This document shows positions 16,853-25,400 of a DNA stretch of 64,000 nt, piece after piece. The position numbers were made by a program, and so were the translations under genes. The notes under the pieces are model-generated. The model saw only the letters and a program-made list of their open reading frames with translations. It made no database searches and was not told the origin of the DNA. This DNA is from Brevibacterium antiquum. Lineage in GTDB: Bacteria; Actinomycetota; Actinomycetes; Actinomycetales; Brevibacteriaceae. The first letter of the stretch is position 1; each line of letters starts with the position of its first letter. The stretch spans positions 123,776-187,775 of the forward strand of contig NZ_JABASX010000011.1 in assembly GCF_016107655.1 (NCBI RefSeq). Reading direction: 5' to 3'.

Positions 16853-18214
16853 ATGGTCACATCCGGCACCGCACGCTCGAGACGCTCACCACTGTGGTCC
16901 CATCGCGACTTCATGAAACTGTGGGCGGGCGACACCGTCTCGGTGTTCGGGTCTCAGCTCGTCTTCTTCGCACTCCCCCTCATCGCTGTCAGTCTCTTAG
17001 ACGCGAATGCCTTCCAGATGGGTCTACTCGCGACGCTGGAATCGGCAGCATTCCTCGTCATCAGCCTGCCGGCGGGCGCTTGGATCGATCGGCTGCCGAA
17101 GAAGATCGTCATCGTCTCCGGCGACATCGTGCGCGCTGCCATCCTGCTGACGATCCCGTTGGCCTGGGCGCTCGGCGCTCTGAGCATGTTCCAGCTCTAT
17201 CTGGTGGCAGCAGGAGTCGGGATCGTCACCGTCTTCTTCGACATCGCCAATCAGTCGTATCTGTCCGAACTCGTCGACGGCGCATCCATCGGAGACGGCA
17301 ACGGCAAGCTTCAGGCCAGTCAGCAGACAGCGGGAGTCGTCGGACCGACCTTGGCCTCAGGACTCGTCGCCGCCATCGGAGCCCCACTGACAGTGGGCCT
17401 GACCAGTGTCTGCATGGGCCTGTCGAGTCTCGTCGTCAGCAGAATCCGCCACCGTGAAGCACCGGCGGAACCGGCGACCCGCACCGGCTTCATCTCCGAG
17501 ATCCGTGAAGGACTCGGCTTCGTGCTCGGGCACAGCCTGCTGCGCCGGATCACCGCATGCACGGGCCTCACGAACTTCGCAGCCTCGGGCATCTTCGCCC
17601 TTCTGGTGTTGTTCGTGCTGACGACACTGGGACTGAGCCAAGTTCAGCTCGGCATCATCATGTCGGCCAGTGCGATCGGGGGAATCCTCGGTGCCCTCAG
17701 TGCCGCCTCGGTGCAGGCACGACTCGGTGAGGGAACGAGCATCTCGGTGTCCGCAATGCTCGGTGGGTTGAGCTTCTTCGGGATGCCTTTGGCCACGGTT
17801 CTGCCGGCCTTCCCGACGATGCTCTCAGCCAGTCTTGTCACCGGCTGGGCGGTCGTCGTCTACAACGTCGCCCAGGTCAGCTTCCGCCAGCGCCTGTGCC
17901 CGAAGCCGCTGTTGGGACGCATGAACGCTTCGATTCGGTTCCTCGTCTGGGGGCCGATGCCGCTGGGTTCATTGCTCGCCGGGTTCCTCGGTGACAGGCT
18001 CGGCGTGTCCACGACGATGTGGATCCTCGCGGCCTGTTCGCTTGCCGCGTCGATTCCCGTGCTCGCCTCCCCGCTCCTGCGGATGCGGACTCTGCCGCGC
18101 GAGCTGGACCTGCTTAGTGCCGTCAGTGATGCCGATCCGGACCGCCGACCCCTCAGCCCACTCCGTAGAGGTGTTCGGGCCTGCCGGTGCTTCCGTATTG
18201 GAGTGAGACGGTGA
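16853..18214 (+). CDS. Major facilitator superfamily exporter
   Basis: The 453-residue protein has about 12 membrane helices and the MFS loop motif between helices 2 and 3 (GAWIDRLPKK). It starts SPLWSHRDFMKLWAGDTVSVFGSQ, the pattern of the MFS_3/enterobactin-exporter-like group common in actinobacteria. Typical substrates are drugs or siderophore-like molecules; the actual one is unknown. It is divergent from its probable repressor at 16149-16694. The C-terminal tail overlaps the 3' end of the convergent response regulator gene by 62 bp, and the tail beyond the last helix (about residue 415) is arginine- and proline-rich. Confidence 0.85.
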   Translation: MVTSGTARSRRSPLWSHRDFMKLWAGDTVSVFGSQLVFFALPLIAVSLLDANAFQMGLLATLESAAFLVISLPAGAWIDRLPKKIVIVSGDIVRAAILLTIPLAWALGALSMFQLYLVAAGVGIVTVFFDIANQSYLSELVDGASIGDGNGKLQASQQTAGVVGPTLASGLVAAIGAPLTVGLTSVCMGLSSLVVSRIRHREAPAEPATRTGFISEIREGLGFVLGHSLLRRITACTGLTNFAASGIFALLVLFVLTTLGLSQVQLGIIMSASAIGGILGALSAASVQARLGEGTSISVSAMLGGLSFFGMPLATVLPAFPTMLSASLVTGWAVVVYNVAQVSFRQRLCPKPLLGRMNASIRFLVWGPMPLGSLLAGFLGDRLGVSTTMWILAACSLAASIPVLASPLLRMRTLPRELDLLSAVSDADPDRRPLSPLRRGVRACRCFRIGVRR

Positions 18215-18812
18215 CTGCTCGGGACTCGGCCAGCTTGGCCAGGTGGCGCTGGGCTGTCGCGCGGGAGGTGCCCACGACGTCAGAGACCTCCATCGCCGTC
18301 AGCGAACGATCCGCGCCTTCGAGCGCCTCGAGGATCCGGCCGCTGGTCGACGAGCCCGAGCCTTTGGCAGGTGCACTCCCCGGCGAGGAGACGTCATGCA
18401 GACTGCGCAGCTGACGTTCGAGCTCCGGCTGGCTGACCTTCTCGCGGTCCCAATAGCGTCGGAAGCGGGCATAGCGCCTGAGGAAGTTCTGCAGCTCCTC
18501 GGCAGCGAAGGGTTTGATGATATAGGTCATCGCTCCTGCCCGCAGAGCCGAGCGCACCACGTCGGGATCGGCCACTGCCGAGAGCACGATGGCATCGACA
18601 TCGTGCTCTCGGATCAGTTCGACACCGTTGCCTTCGGGCAGGACGTAGTCGGCCAACAGCAGGTCCACATCGTCCTCGGCGATGATCGTGCGCGCGGTGC
18701 GCAGATCTCTGACCGGTTCCAGGGCGTGGAATCCTGCAACCTCGTTGACGTAGCGGCAGTGGATCTGCCCCACATAGAAGTCGTCGTCGAGAACCAGAAC
18801 GTTGACCATCAT
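18153..18812 (-). CDS. CitB/DcuR-type response regulator
   Basis: This 219-residue regulator is the output half of a citrate/dicarboxylate two-component system. The receiver domain (residues 3-120) has acidic pocket DDD at 9-11, phospho-acceptor Asp55 in LLLADYVLPEGNG, and conserved Lys in IIKPF near 107. A C-terminal helix-turn-helix (MEVSDVVGTSRATAQRHLAKL) follows, as in CitB/DcuR/MalR. The start ATGATG overlaps the kinase stop by 4 bp. The likely target is the citrate transporter gene at 20772. The 3' end overlaps the convergent MFS gene by 62 bp. Confidence 0.9.
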   Translation of the reverse strand: MMVNVLVLDDDFYVGQIHCRYVNEVAGFHALEPVRDLRTARTIIAEDDVDLLLADYVLPEGNGVELIREHDVDAIVLSAVADPDVVRSALRAGAMTYIIKPFAAEELQNFLRRYARFRRYWDREKVSQPELERQLRSLHDVSSPGSAPAKGSGSSTSGRILEALEGADRSLTAMEVSDVVGTSRATAQRHLAKLAESRAVTVSLQYGSTGRPEHLYGVG

Positions 18813-20629
18813 CTCTCCTTGTCGTCTGTGCGACGCTCGTTTGCAGGACTCTCATCTGCATGGTCGTCACCTGCGGAAGTGTCGTCCGCATCGTCGCTGA
18901 GCACATCGGGCAGGCGCACGGCGAAGCCGGCACCGCCCAGTTCAGGATCGTGGCCGGCCAGCAGCCACACCAGGCCGCCGTGTCGACGTGCGGTCCGGCG
19001 ACACAGCGCCAGACCGATGCCGTGGCCATGTTCTGGATCGAGGCCATCGGCGCGGCTGACCCCCTCGTCGAAGATGGACTCCGCATCATCGTCATCGACT
19101 CCCCCACCGGAGTCGGTGACGACGGCATGCAGCTCCGGACCCGAGCCGAGCAGCGTCACCTCGACTCTGCCGAACACCTCGTCGGTTCGAGAAGCACCGT
19201 CAGCACCGCTGCCGCTTGCATTCGTCACCACCGCTCGCACTGCATTGTCGATGAGGTTGCCGAGGATGAGCGTGACATCCTCGGGCTCCTTCACCCGACC
19301 CAGCACCAAGGAATCCGGGGTGACGGCAAGGGTCACACCCGCCTCGGCGGCGGTGGTCCCCTTCGCCTCGAGCAGCGCACGAAGATACGGGTCGGTGATC
19401 ACCTCGATGCCTTCGACGGGCGTCGCGATCGGTCCGGTCCGCAGGATCGTGGCGAGGTAGCTGCGTGCTTCATCGGTGGCCCCTGTGTCGACGAGGCCGA
19501 GGACAGTGTGCAGCCGGTTGGCGAACTCGTGGCGCTGAGTGCGCAGGGCCCGGGCCATCGACGTCACCGATTCGAGCTGACGGGCCATCGTCAGCACCTG
19601 GGTCTCATCGCGCAGGGTGACGACCCCGCCGACGGAGACCCCATCACGACTCACTCGCACAGCCGTGGCCAACAGGATCCGATCGCCGACGGTGACTCGC
19701 CGCCGCAGGGCACCGTGATCGGGTGCCTCGAGCATCATGCTTCTGATCACCTCAGGCACGTCCGCCTGTGAGGCGCTCGCGGGTCCGCCCGTGACCGAGG
19801 CCGTGGTGTCCTCGCCTGTGTCAACATCGTCCTCGTCGGCATCGACATGGGCGATCCCGAGCAGCTCTTCGGCCGTCGCATTGCTCAGGGTCGGCTCTCC
19901 GGACGAGCTGAAGGCCAGAACACCGTCGTCGAGGCCGCGCAGCACTGCGCCCTGATCACGTGCCATCTCCGCGAGTTCCTCGGGACCCACGCCCAGAGTC
20001 TCGCGGCGCAGCCTGCGTCCCAGTGCGAGCGAGGCGATCACGCCGATGACCAGGGCGAGGACGGTGACAGAGCCGAGAACGAGGAATTCTCGTCGCAGGT
20101 CGGCATCGAGCACCGAGGCGTGAATGCCCACGGAGACCTCCCCGACGACGGTCTCATCATCGGAGCTGGAATAGATCGGCACCTTGGCGCGCACCGTCTC
20201 ACCGAGGGTGCCTCGCTCATGCGTGACGGACTCCCTGCCCGCCAGCGCCTCATCCGGGGAGGTCGACACCCGTTTGCCGATGTTGTCCCGGTCCGGGTGG
20301 GTCAGTCGGATGCCCCGGTCGTCGGTGATGACCGCGAACACGATGCCCGAGGAGTCACGCAGGTCATCGGTGATCTCGAGCAGCGGAGTGGTGATCGCCT
20401 CCTCGGCTTCCCCCGCAGGCTGTGCCGAGGCCTGGGTCGAACCCTTCCGCACCTCGGGATCGATCGCCAGCGTCCGCGCCGTCGCCAGTGCCTTGGTCTC
20501 GGTGACCTCGGTGACCGAGCGCGCACCCATCCACGCGAAGACTCCGGTCACCAGCGCCAGCGTCACCACAATGACCGCGAGCTGGCTGAGCAGCACACGG
20601 CGTGAGAAGGAACGGGTGGGACGTCGCAC
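18809..20629 (-). CDS. CitA/DcuS-type sensor histidine kinase
   Basis: The 606-residue kinase has a first membrane helix at about residues 12-32, an extracytoplasmic Cache/PDC sensor domain to about 185, a second helix (VLGSVTVLALVIGVIASLAL), a cytoplasmic PAS region (residues 220-330, with an insertion rich in Asp), and a CitA-family kinase core. The phospho-acceptor box is RHEFANRLHTVLGLVD, followed by NLIDNAVRAV (N box) and GHGIGLALCRR (G box). The acidic C-terminal tail is unusual. By family it would sense citrate or a C4-dicarboxylate. It is divergent from the citrate transporter and forms an operon with its regulator. Confidence 0.9.
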   Translation of the reverse strand: MRRPTRSFSRRVLLSQLAVIVVTLALVTGVFAWMGARSVTEVTETKALATARTLAIDPEVRKGSTQASAQPAGEAEEAITTPLLEITDDLRDSSGIVFAVITDDRGIRLTHPDRDNIGKRVSTSPDEALAGRESVTHERGTLGETVRAKVPIYSSSDDETVVGEVSVGIHASVLDADLRREFLVLGSVTVLALVIGVIASLALGRRLRRETLGVGPEELAEMARDQGAVLRGLDDGVLAFSSSGEPTLSNATAEELLGIAHVDADEDDVDTGEDTTASVTGGPASASQADVPEVIRSMMLEAPDHGALRRRVTVGDRILLATAVRVSRDGVSVGGVVTLRDETQVLTMARQLESVTSMARALRTQRHEFANRLHTVLGLVDTGATDEARSYLATILRTGPIATPVEGIEVITDPYLRALLEAKGTTAAEAGVTLAVTPDSLVLGRVKEPEDVTLILGNLIDNAVRAVVTNASGSGADGASRTDEVFGRVEVTLLGSGPELHAVVTDSGGGVDDDDAESIFDEGVSRADGLDPEHGHGIGLALCRRTARRHGGLVWLLAGHDPELGGAGFAVRLPDVLSDDADDTSAGDDHADESPANERRTDDKER

Positions 20630-20771
20630 CGACTCACACTAACCACGCATGAGCGAAATGCGCAAAAGGTGCCAAACAGGCAGAACGTGTTCAGTGCACA
20701 CAAACGCGCGCCGCGCCAGAACGCGATCTAGGGTGTATCGGGCATCACATCCGCCTTCATAGGAGAAGCAC

Positions 20772-22271
20772 GTGCTCGTAGTTCTCGGTTTCGCAATGAT
20801 CATCGTCTTCATGACGCTGATCATGACGAAACGACTCTCACCGATCCTGGCGCTGATCATTGTCCCGACCGTATTCGGACTGTTCACCGGCGCAGGCCTG
20901 GGAATCGGCGAAATGGTCATGGACGCCATCGCAGACATGTCGTCGACGGCAGCGCTGCTGCTCTTCGCCATCATCTACTTCGGCATCATGATCGACGTCG
21001 GACTCTTCGACAAGCTCGTCGAGTTCATCCTCAGGGTCGCAGGCCACGATCCCGTCAAAGTCGTCATGGGCACAGCCCTGCTGACCGGAGCGGTCTCCCT
21101 CGACGGCGACGGGTCGACGACGTTCATCGTCGTCACCGCCGCAATGCTGCCGATCTACCAGCGCCTGGAGATGTCGCCCGTGGTGCTGACCTGCGTCGCG
21201 GGTCTGATCAACGGCACTCTCAACATCGTCCCCTGGGGCGGTCCGACGGCACGCGCCTCCTCGGCCCTGCAGATCGATGCCAACGAGATCTTCGCTCCGA
21301 TGGTCCCGGCTCTCGCTGCGGGCCTGCTGGTGTGCTTCGTCTTCGCCTACTTCCTCGGCATCTCCGAACGACGCCGCCTTGCCAAGAACGGTGTGGCCTG
21401 GGTCGATGAGTCCCGTTCGGGATCGAAGCGCTCCGAGCTCGTCGGTGCCGTCGCCCGCTCGAGCACGGGTTCAGACTCGGGTTCGGATTCTGGTCCCAGC
21501 ACCGGGTCCACGTCGGTATCCGATCACGGCGCAGCAGCCTCGGCGGGAGCATCGCTCGCGGAGACCGCGGGTGCCGATGACGGTTCAGAAGCCGGTTCCG
21601 GCTCCGGTTCCGCTCTGACCGACACCGCACTCGACCCCAACCGAGCGACGCTGCGTCCCAAGCTCTTCTGGTTCAACCTGACGCTGACCGTGGCCGTGAT
21701 GGTCATGCTCATCGCCGACCTGCTGCCCCTGCCCTACCTGTTCATGATCGCCATGGTCATCGCCCTCATGGTCAACTTCCCGAATATCAAGGCACAGCAG
21801 GAAGAGCTGGCTTCGCATGCCTCGGCGATCATCGCCGTGGTCGCCATGGTCATGGCCGCCGGCGTGCTCACCGGCATCATGAGCGGAACCGGCATGGTCG
21901 ACGCCATGGCCGAGTGGCTCGTCGATGTCATTCCGACATCCATGGGCCCCTACATGGCCGTCATCACCGGACTGCTCTCGATCCCGATGACGTTCTTCAT
22001 GAGCAATGACGCCTTCTACTTCGGCATCCTTCCCGTGTTGGCCGAGACCGCCGGTCACTTCGGCATCTCCGCGGCCGATATGGCCAGAGCCTCCATCACG
22101 GGCCAGCCGGTGCACATGCAGTCACCGCTGGTGCCCGCGATCCTGCTCCTCGTCTCACTCTCGGGAGTCGAACTCGGCGACCACCACAAGAAGGTCCTGT
22201 GGCGCGCCCTCATCGTGTCCCTCGTGATGCTGACCGTCGGCGTCCTCATCGGCGTCATCGCAATCGGATAG
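20772..22271 (+). CDS. CitMHS-family metal-citrate symporter
   Basis: This 499-residue transporter belongs to the CitMHS family, which imports citrate complexed with divalent metals. Typical segments are GAVSLDGDGSTTFIVVTAAMLP and NIVPWGGPTARASSAL, with about 11-12 membrane helices. A hydrophilic insertion of about 75 residues, rich in Ser, Gly and Ala (residues 225-300), separates the two halves and is longer than usual. The GTG at 20772 has a strong AGGAG ribosome-binding site. The CitAB-like system divergent from it probably induces it, and a universal stress protein gene follows after 13 bp. Citrate rather than another tricarboxylate is inferred from the family. Confidence 0.9.
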   Translation: MLVVLGFAMIIVFMTLIMTKRLSPILALIIVPTVFGLFTGAGLGIGEMVMDAIADMSSTAALLLFAIIYFGIMIDVGLFDKLVEFILRVAGHDPVKVVMGTALLTGAVSLDGDGSTTFIVVTAAMLPIYQRLEMSPVVLTCVAGLINGTLNIVPWGGPTARASSALQIDANEIFAPMVPALAAGLLVCFVFAYFLGISERRRLAKNGVAWVDESRSGSKRSELVGAVARSSTGSDSGSDSGPSTGSTSVSDHGAAASAGASLAETAGADDGSEAGSGSGSALTDTALDPNRATLRPKLFWFNLTLTVAVMVMLIADLLPLPYLFMIAMVIALMVNFPNIKAQQEELASHASAIIAVVAMVMAAGVLTGIMSGTGMVDAMAEWLVDVIPTSMGPYMAVITGLLSIPMTFFMSNDAFYFGILPVLAETAGHFGISAADMARASITGQPVHMQSPLVPAILLLVSLSGVELGDHHKKVLWRALIVSLVMLTVGVLIGVIAIG

Positions 22272-22284
22272 GAACACGACCGAC

Positions 22285-22746
22285 ATGACTGATTTCTACT
22301 CAGCCCCTCGTCACCGCTTCCCGGCGCCCTCGCTGCGGGTGGAGGCCTCGGCCGGCATCGACGATGCCCAGGCCACGGTCGTCCTGGCCTACCGCTCGGA
22401 CTCCTCTACAGCCCTCCTCGAGCAGGCGATCGCCGGCGCCCGGCGAGAGGGTGCGGCTGTGCGCGCCGTCCACTTCGAATCGGATACGACGACCGCTCCG
22501 TCGACCGGTGCCCTGTCCCAGACGAAGGAGCTGGCCGATCGGCTCGCCGAGGCGGACCTCGAGTTCGAGATCCAACGCGCCGATTCCGATGTGGCCTCCC
22601 AGCTCATCGACCTCGCCGAGGCGTGGCAGGCGAAGCTCATCGTGATGCCCTCCAAGCGCCGCTCCCCCGTGGTCAAGCTGCTTCTGGGCTCAAGCACGCA
22701 GAGGGTGATCCTCGAGGCCGAGTGCCCGGTGCTCATCGTCAAGTAG
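22285..22746 (+). CDS. Universal stress protein family
   Basis: The 153-residue protein has a UspA fold. The C-terminal nucleotide-binding signature is degenerate but visible as PSKRRSPVVKLLLGSSTQRVILEAECPVLIVK, shown here in shortened form as G(S)STQRVI...CPVLIVK. The N-terminal 20 residues form an extra polar segment. It follows the citrate transporter by 13 bp and is probably co-transcribed; Usp domains are often paired with transporters and may modulate them. Its partner and ligand are unknown. It is convergent with glcF, with only 9 bp between the stops. Confidence 0.85.
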   Translation: MTDFYSAPRHRFPAPSLRVEASAGIDDAQATVVLAYRSDSSTALLEQAIAGARREGAAVRAVHFESDTTTAPSTGALSQTKELADRLAEADLEFEIQRADSDVASQLIDLAEAWQAKLIVMPSKRRSPVVKLLLGSSTQRVILEAECPVLIVK

Positions 22747-22755
22747 AGCCGTGCC

Positions 22756-24249
22756 TCACCGTGCCAACAGGCCCCTTGCTCCTGCACCGGTGAGTGAGGC
22801 GTCGAGGAGTTCGATCGTGTGCGCCGTCGGCAGTGTGGCCTCTCCCTGTCGGCGAAGGGCGTCGGTGACCTGCAGCAGGCAGCCGGGATTGCCCGTGACG
22901 ACAAGATCGGCTCCGGTGGCGGCGATGTTCGTGGCCTTCTTGTCCCCCAGTTCGCGGGCCGCTTCCGGGCGCACCAGGTTGTAGATTCCGGCCGAACCGC
23001 AGCAGGTGTCGGCATCCTTGATCGCAGCCAGTTCGACCCCGGGGATCTGGCCCAGCAGCTCACGTGGCGGGTTGCGCACACCTTGGGCATGGGAGAGGTG
23101 GCAGGCGTCGTGGTAGGCCACACGCAGCCCACCGCGGGCCACCGGGTGCCGTGGGGCGCTGGGTCCGAGTTCGACGAGGATCTCTGTCACGTCCCTGACC
23201 TTGCCCGCCAGCTCCTTCGCGCGCTGCGCGTAGGCGGGATCATCGGCGAGGATGTCGGCGTACTCCTTCATCGTCGATCCGCAGCCTGCGGAGTTGACGA
23301 CCAGATAGTCCACGTCCGCCGAGGTGAATGTGTCCACGATTCTGCGTGCGAAGTCCTCGCCCTCTTCGCTGCGCCCGGCGTGGACGGATAGGGCACCGCA
23401 GCAGCCCTGTGACTGGGGCACCACGACCTCGCAGCCTTCCATGTTGAGAACCCGCACGGTTGCGGCGTTGACCTGGGGGTAGAAGGTTCGCTGCACACAT
23501 CCCAGCAGCATCCCCACTCGCGACCGGACAGGCAGGCTTTCGCCTTCGGCCGTGCGCGGTGGGTTCGACGCCGGAATGGTGACCTTCTTGGTCACCGGCG
23601 GTGCGATGGCCTCCATCGTGGCCAGAGTCGGTGAGAGCTTCTCGAGGATCTTGGACTTGCGGATGACCGATGACAGTCCCGTCCGCTGGTAGAGCTTGAG
23701 GGGTGCCAACATGGTCTTCAGACGATCGGGGTACGGGAACAGCTGGAAGATCGCCTCCCGCAGCGCCACCTCGCCGCGGCTGCGATGCTGTTTTCCGTTG
23801 CGTTCGACCTGTCCGCGGGTGGCTTCGATGAGCTTGTCGTACTGGACTCCGGACGGGCAGGCGCTGACGCAGGCCATGCATCCCAGGCAGGCGTCGAAGT
23901 GCTCGACCATGGACGCACTCATCGGCCCCTCCTCCAGGCCCTTCTCCATGAGGTAGATGCGTCCGCGCGGTGAGTCCTCCTCATTTCCCCACAGCTGGTA
24001 GGTCGGGCAGGCGGGAAGGCAGAAGCCGCAGTGGACGCAGTCGGCGATGAGACTCGGGTCCGGCGGGTTGAAGACGTCGAAGGCCGAGTGGTCCATGGTC
24101 GGAGGTGCCATCTGCATGGTCGCCTGGCCGGCCGAGGCCATCGTCTCCTCCAACGCCGTCGGTCCGGAAACCTGGCCCGAAACACCACCGCCCTGGCTTG
24201 GGGCACCGCCGCCTTGGCAGCCTCCTGCGCCACCGCAATCGCATGACAT
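22756..24249 (-). CDS. glcF: Glycolate/lactate oxidase iron-sulfur subunit GlcF
   Basis: GlcF carries electrons from the FAD subunits GlcD/GlcE to the quinone pool. Two ferredoxin motifs, CVHCGFCLPACP and CLGCMACVSACP, are followed by two CCG domains (QSQGCCGALSVHAG and DADTCCGSAGIYN). At 497 residues it is longer than E. coli GlcF (407) because of a glycine- and cysteine-rich N-terminal head (MSCDCGGAGGCQGGG). The ATG at 24249 has an ideal GGAGG site and overlaps the glcE stop by one base (TGATG). It ends the glcDEF operon and is convergent with the usp gene. Confidence 0.9.
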   Translation of the reverse strand: MSCDCGGAGGCQGGGAPSQGGGVSGQVSGPTALEETMASAGQATMQMAPPTMDHSAFDVFNPPDPSLIADCVHCGFCLPACPTYQLWGNEEDSPRGRIYLMEKGLEEGPMSASMVEHFDACLGCMACVSACPSGVQYDKLIEATRGQVERNGKQHRSRGEVALREAIFQLFPYPDRLKTMLAPLKLYQRTGLSSVIRKSKILEKLSPTLATMEAIAPPVTKKVTIPASNPPRTAEGESLPVRSRVGMLLGCVQRTFYPQVNAATVRVLNMEGCEVVVPQSQGCCGALSVHAGRSEEGEDFARRIVDTFTSADVDYLVVNSAGCGSTMKEYADILADDPAYAQRAKELAGKVRDVTEILVELGPSAPRHPVARGGLRVAYHDACHLSHAQGVRNPPRELLGQIPGVELAAIKDADTCCGSAGIYNLVRPEAARELGDKKATNIAATGADLVVTGNPGCLLQVTDALRRQGEATLPTAHTIELLDASLTGAGARGLLAR

Positions 24250-25400
24250 CACAGTCCTCCTATTCCACGTCCGGGTGAGAGCAGACCGTTCGGATCGAAC
24301 TGGTCCTTGATGGTGGCCATGAGCGCGAACCCGGGGATCTCGCCCCAGGCGTCGATCTCGTTCCACACTGTGGGTGGTGCGCACAGCAGCGTCGCAATCA
24401 GCTGCTTGCGATCCCAGGTCCGCAGGTGCTCGAGGACGACCCGTGTCGCGATCGCAGGGTCCATGTCGGGGGCGCCGACGCCGAGGTCGAAGACTCCCAT
24501 GGCACTGCCGCGCAGCTGGATCGGGTAGCCGATGGCGTCTTCGAGTCGGGCGATCTGAGCCACCAGCTCCGGCACCAGCGCCGGTGAGACCGAGGCCCGT
24601 ATCGTCACGGGGGCCTGAGCCCTCCGTGCCCACCAGCTCGGCTCGATGCCCGCCTTCGCACCGGGGTAGGCCTCGATGATCTGCCGGGTTCGGGACTCGA
24701 CCGACTCCGGGAGTCCTTCGACCATGACGACGGTCGTGGCCTCTGCACCCGGCGACCGATCGATTTCGACTGCCGCCGGCGCCAGCTGGGAGCCGAGGAC
24801 TCCCAGCGCAGCCTCGGCGTCGGGAATCTCGACGTAACCCTGGGCTTCCGGCTTCGGGTACAGCCGGATCGCTGCGCTGGCGATGATCCCCAGCGTGCCC
24901 CAAGACCCGGTCATGAGCTTCGACATGTCGTAGCCGGCCACGTTCTTCACAACCTTGCCACCGGCCTTCGCGATGGTGCCGTCGGCGAGGACGACGGTGA
25001 CGCCGAGGACGACCTCACGCAAAGGCAGACGGCCGATTCGCCGTGGTCCCACGGCTCTGGTTGCGATGGCACCTCCCAGCGTCGACCCGGAGTCGACCCG
25101 ATCCGCAGGAAAGTCCGAGAGGAGCTCCTGGGCACCGGTGTCAGCGACGTCCTTGAGAGCGGCGATCGGTGCACCTGCCTCGGCGACGAGAATGAGGTCC
25201 CCAGGAGAATGTTCGATCACCCGGTTGAGTCCGCTCATGTCGATGAGGAGACCCGGTGTCGCACCCGGCGGGTGATCGTCGAGGGCCGTCCCGCCGCCGT
25301 AGACGGCGACGCTGTGTCCGTCTCGGTGCGCGGCCGACATGATCTCGGAGAGCTCCTCGACGCTCTCAGGTCGGGCGAATCTGGGAAGTTCCGCGGTCAA
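24249..25400 (-). CDS. glcE: Glycolate oxidase FAD-binding subunit GlcE
   Basis: GlcE is the second FAD-binding subunit of the membrane-associated glycolate oxidase. The FAD_binding_4 domain includes VAVYGGGTALDDHPPGA, STLGGAIATRAVGPRR and KVVKNVAGYDMSKLMTGSWGTLG. I infer a TTG start at 25400: it overlaps the glcD stop (TTGA), is preceded by GGCGGAG, and gives the natural N-terminus TAELPRFARPESVEEL; no ATG or GTG fits. The protein is 383 residues. The same start gives tight coupling to glcD. Confidence 0.85.
   Translation of the reverse strand: MTAELPRFARPESVEELSEIMSAAHRDGHSVAVYGGGTALDDHPPGATPGLLIDMSGLNRVIEHSPGDLILVAEAGAPIAALKDVADTGAQELLSDFPADRVDSGSTLGGAIATRAVGPRRIGRLPLREVVLGVTVVLADGTIAKAGGKVVKNVAGYDMSKLMTGSWGTLGIIASAAIRLYPKPEAQGYVEIPDAEAALGVLGSQLAPAAVEIDRSPGAEATTVVMVEGLPESVESRTRQIIEAYPGAKAGIEPSWWARRAQAPVTIRASVSPALVPELVAQIARLEDAIGYPIQLRGSAMGVFDLGVGAPDMDPAIATRVVLEHLRTWDRKQLIATLLCAPPTVWNEIDAWGEIPGFALMATIKDQFDPNGLLSPGRGIGGL

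Noticed and set aside
20630..20771. CitB-type operator between kinase and citrate transporter
   Set aside because: I could not define a clear inverted or direct repeat; a site is likely but not readable from one sequence.
22756..24903. Extended 715-residue glcF reading frame
   Set aside because: The extra 218 residues lie inside glcE and have no homology; the ATG at 24249 has an ideal ribosome-binding site.
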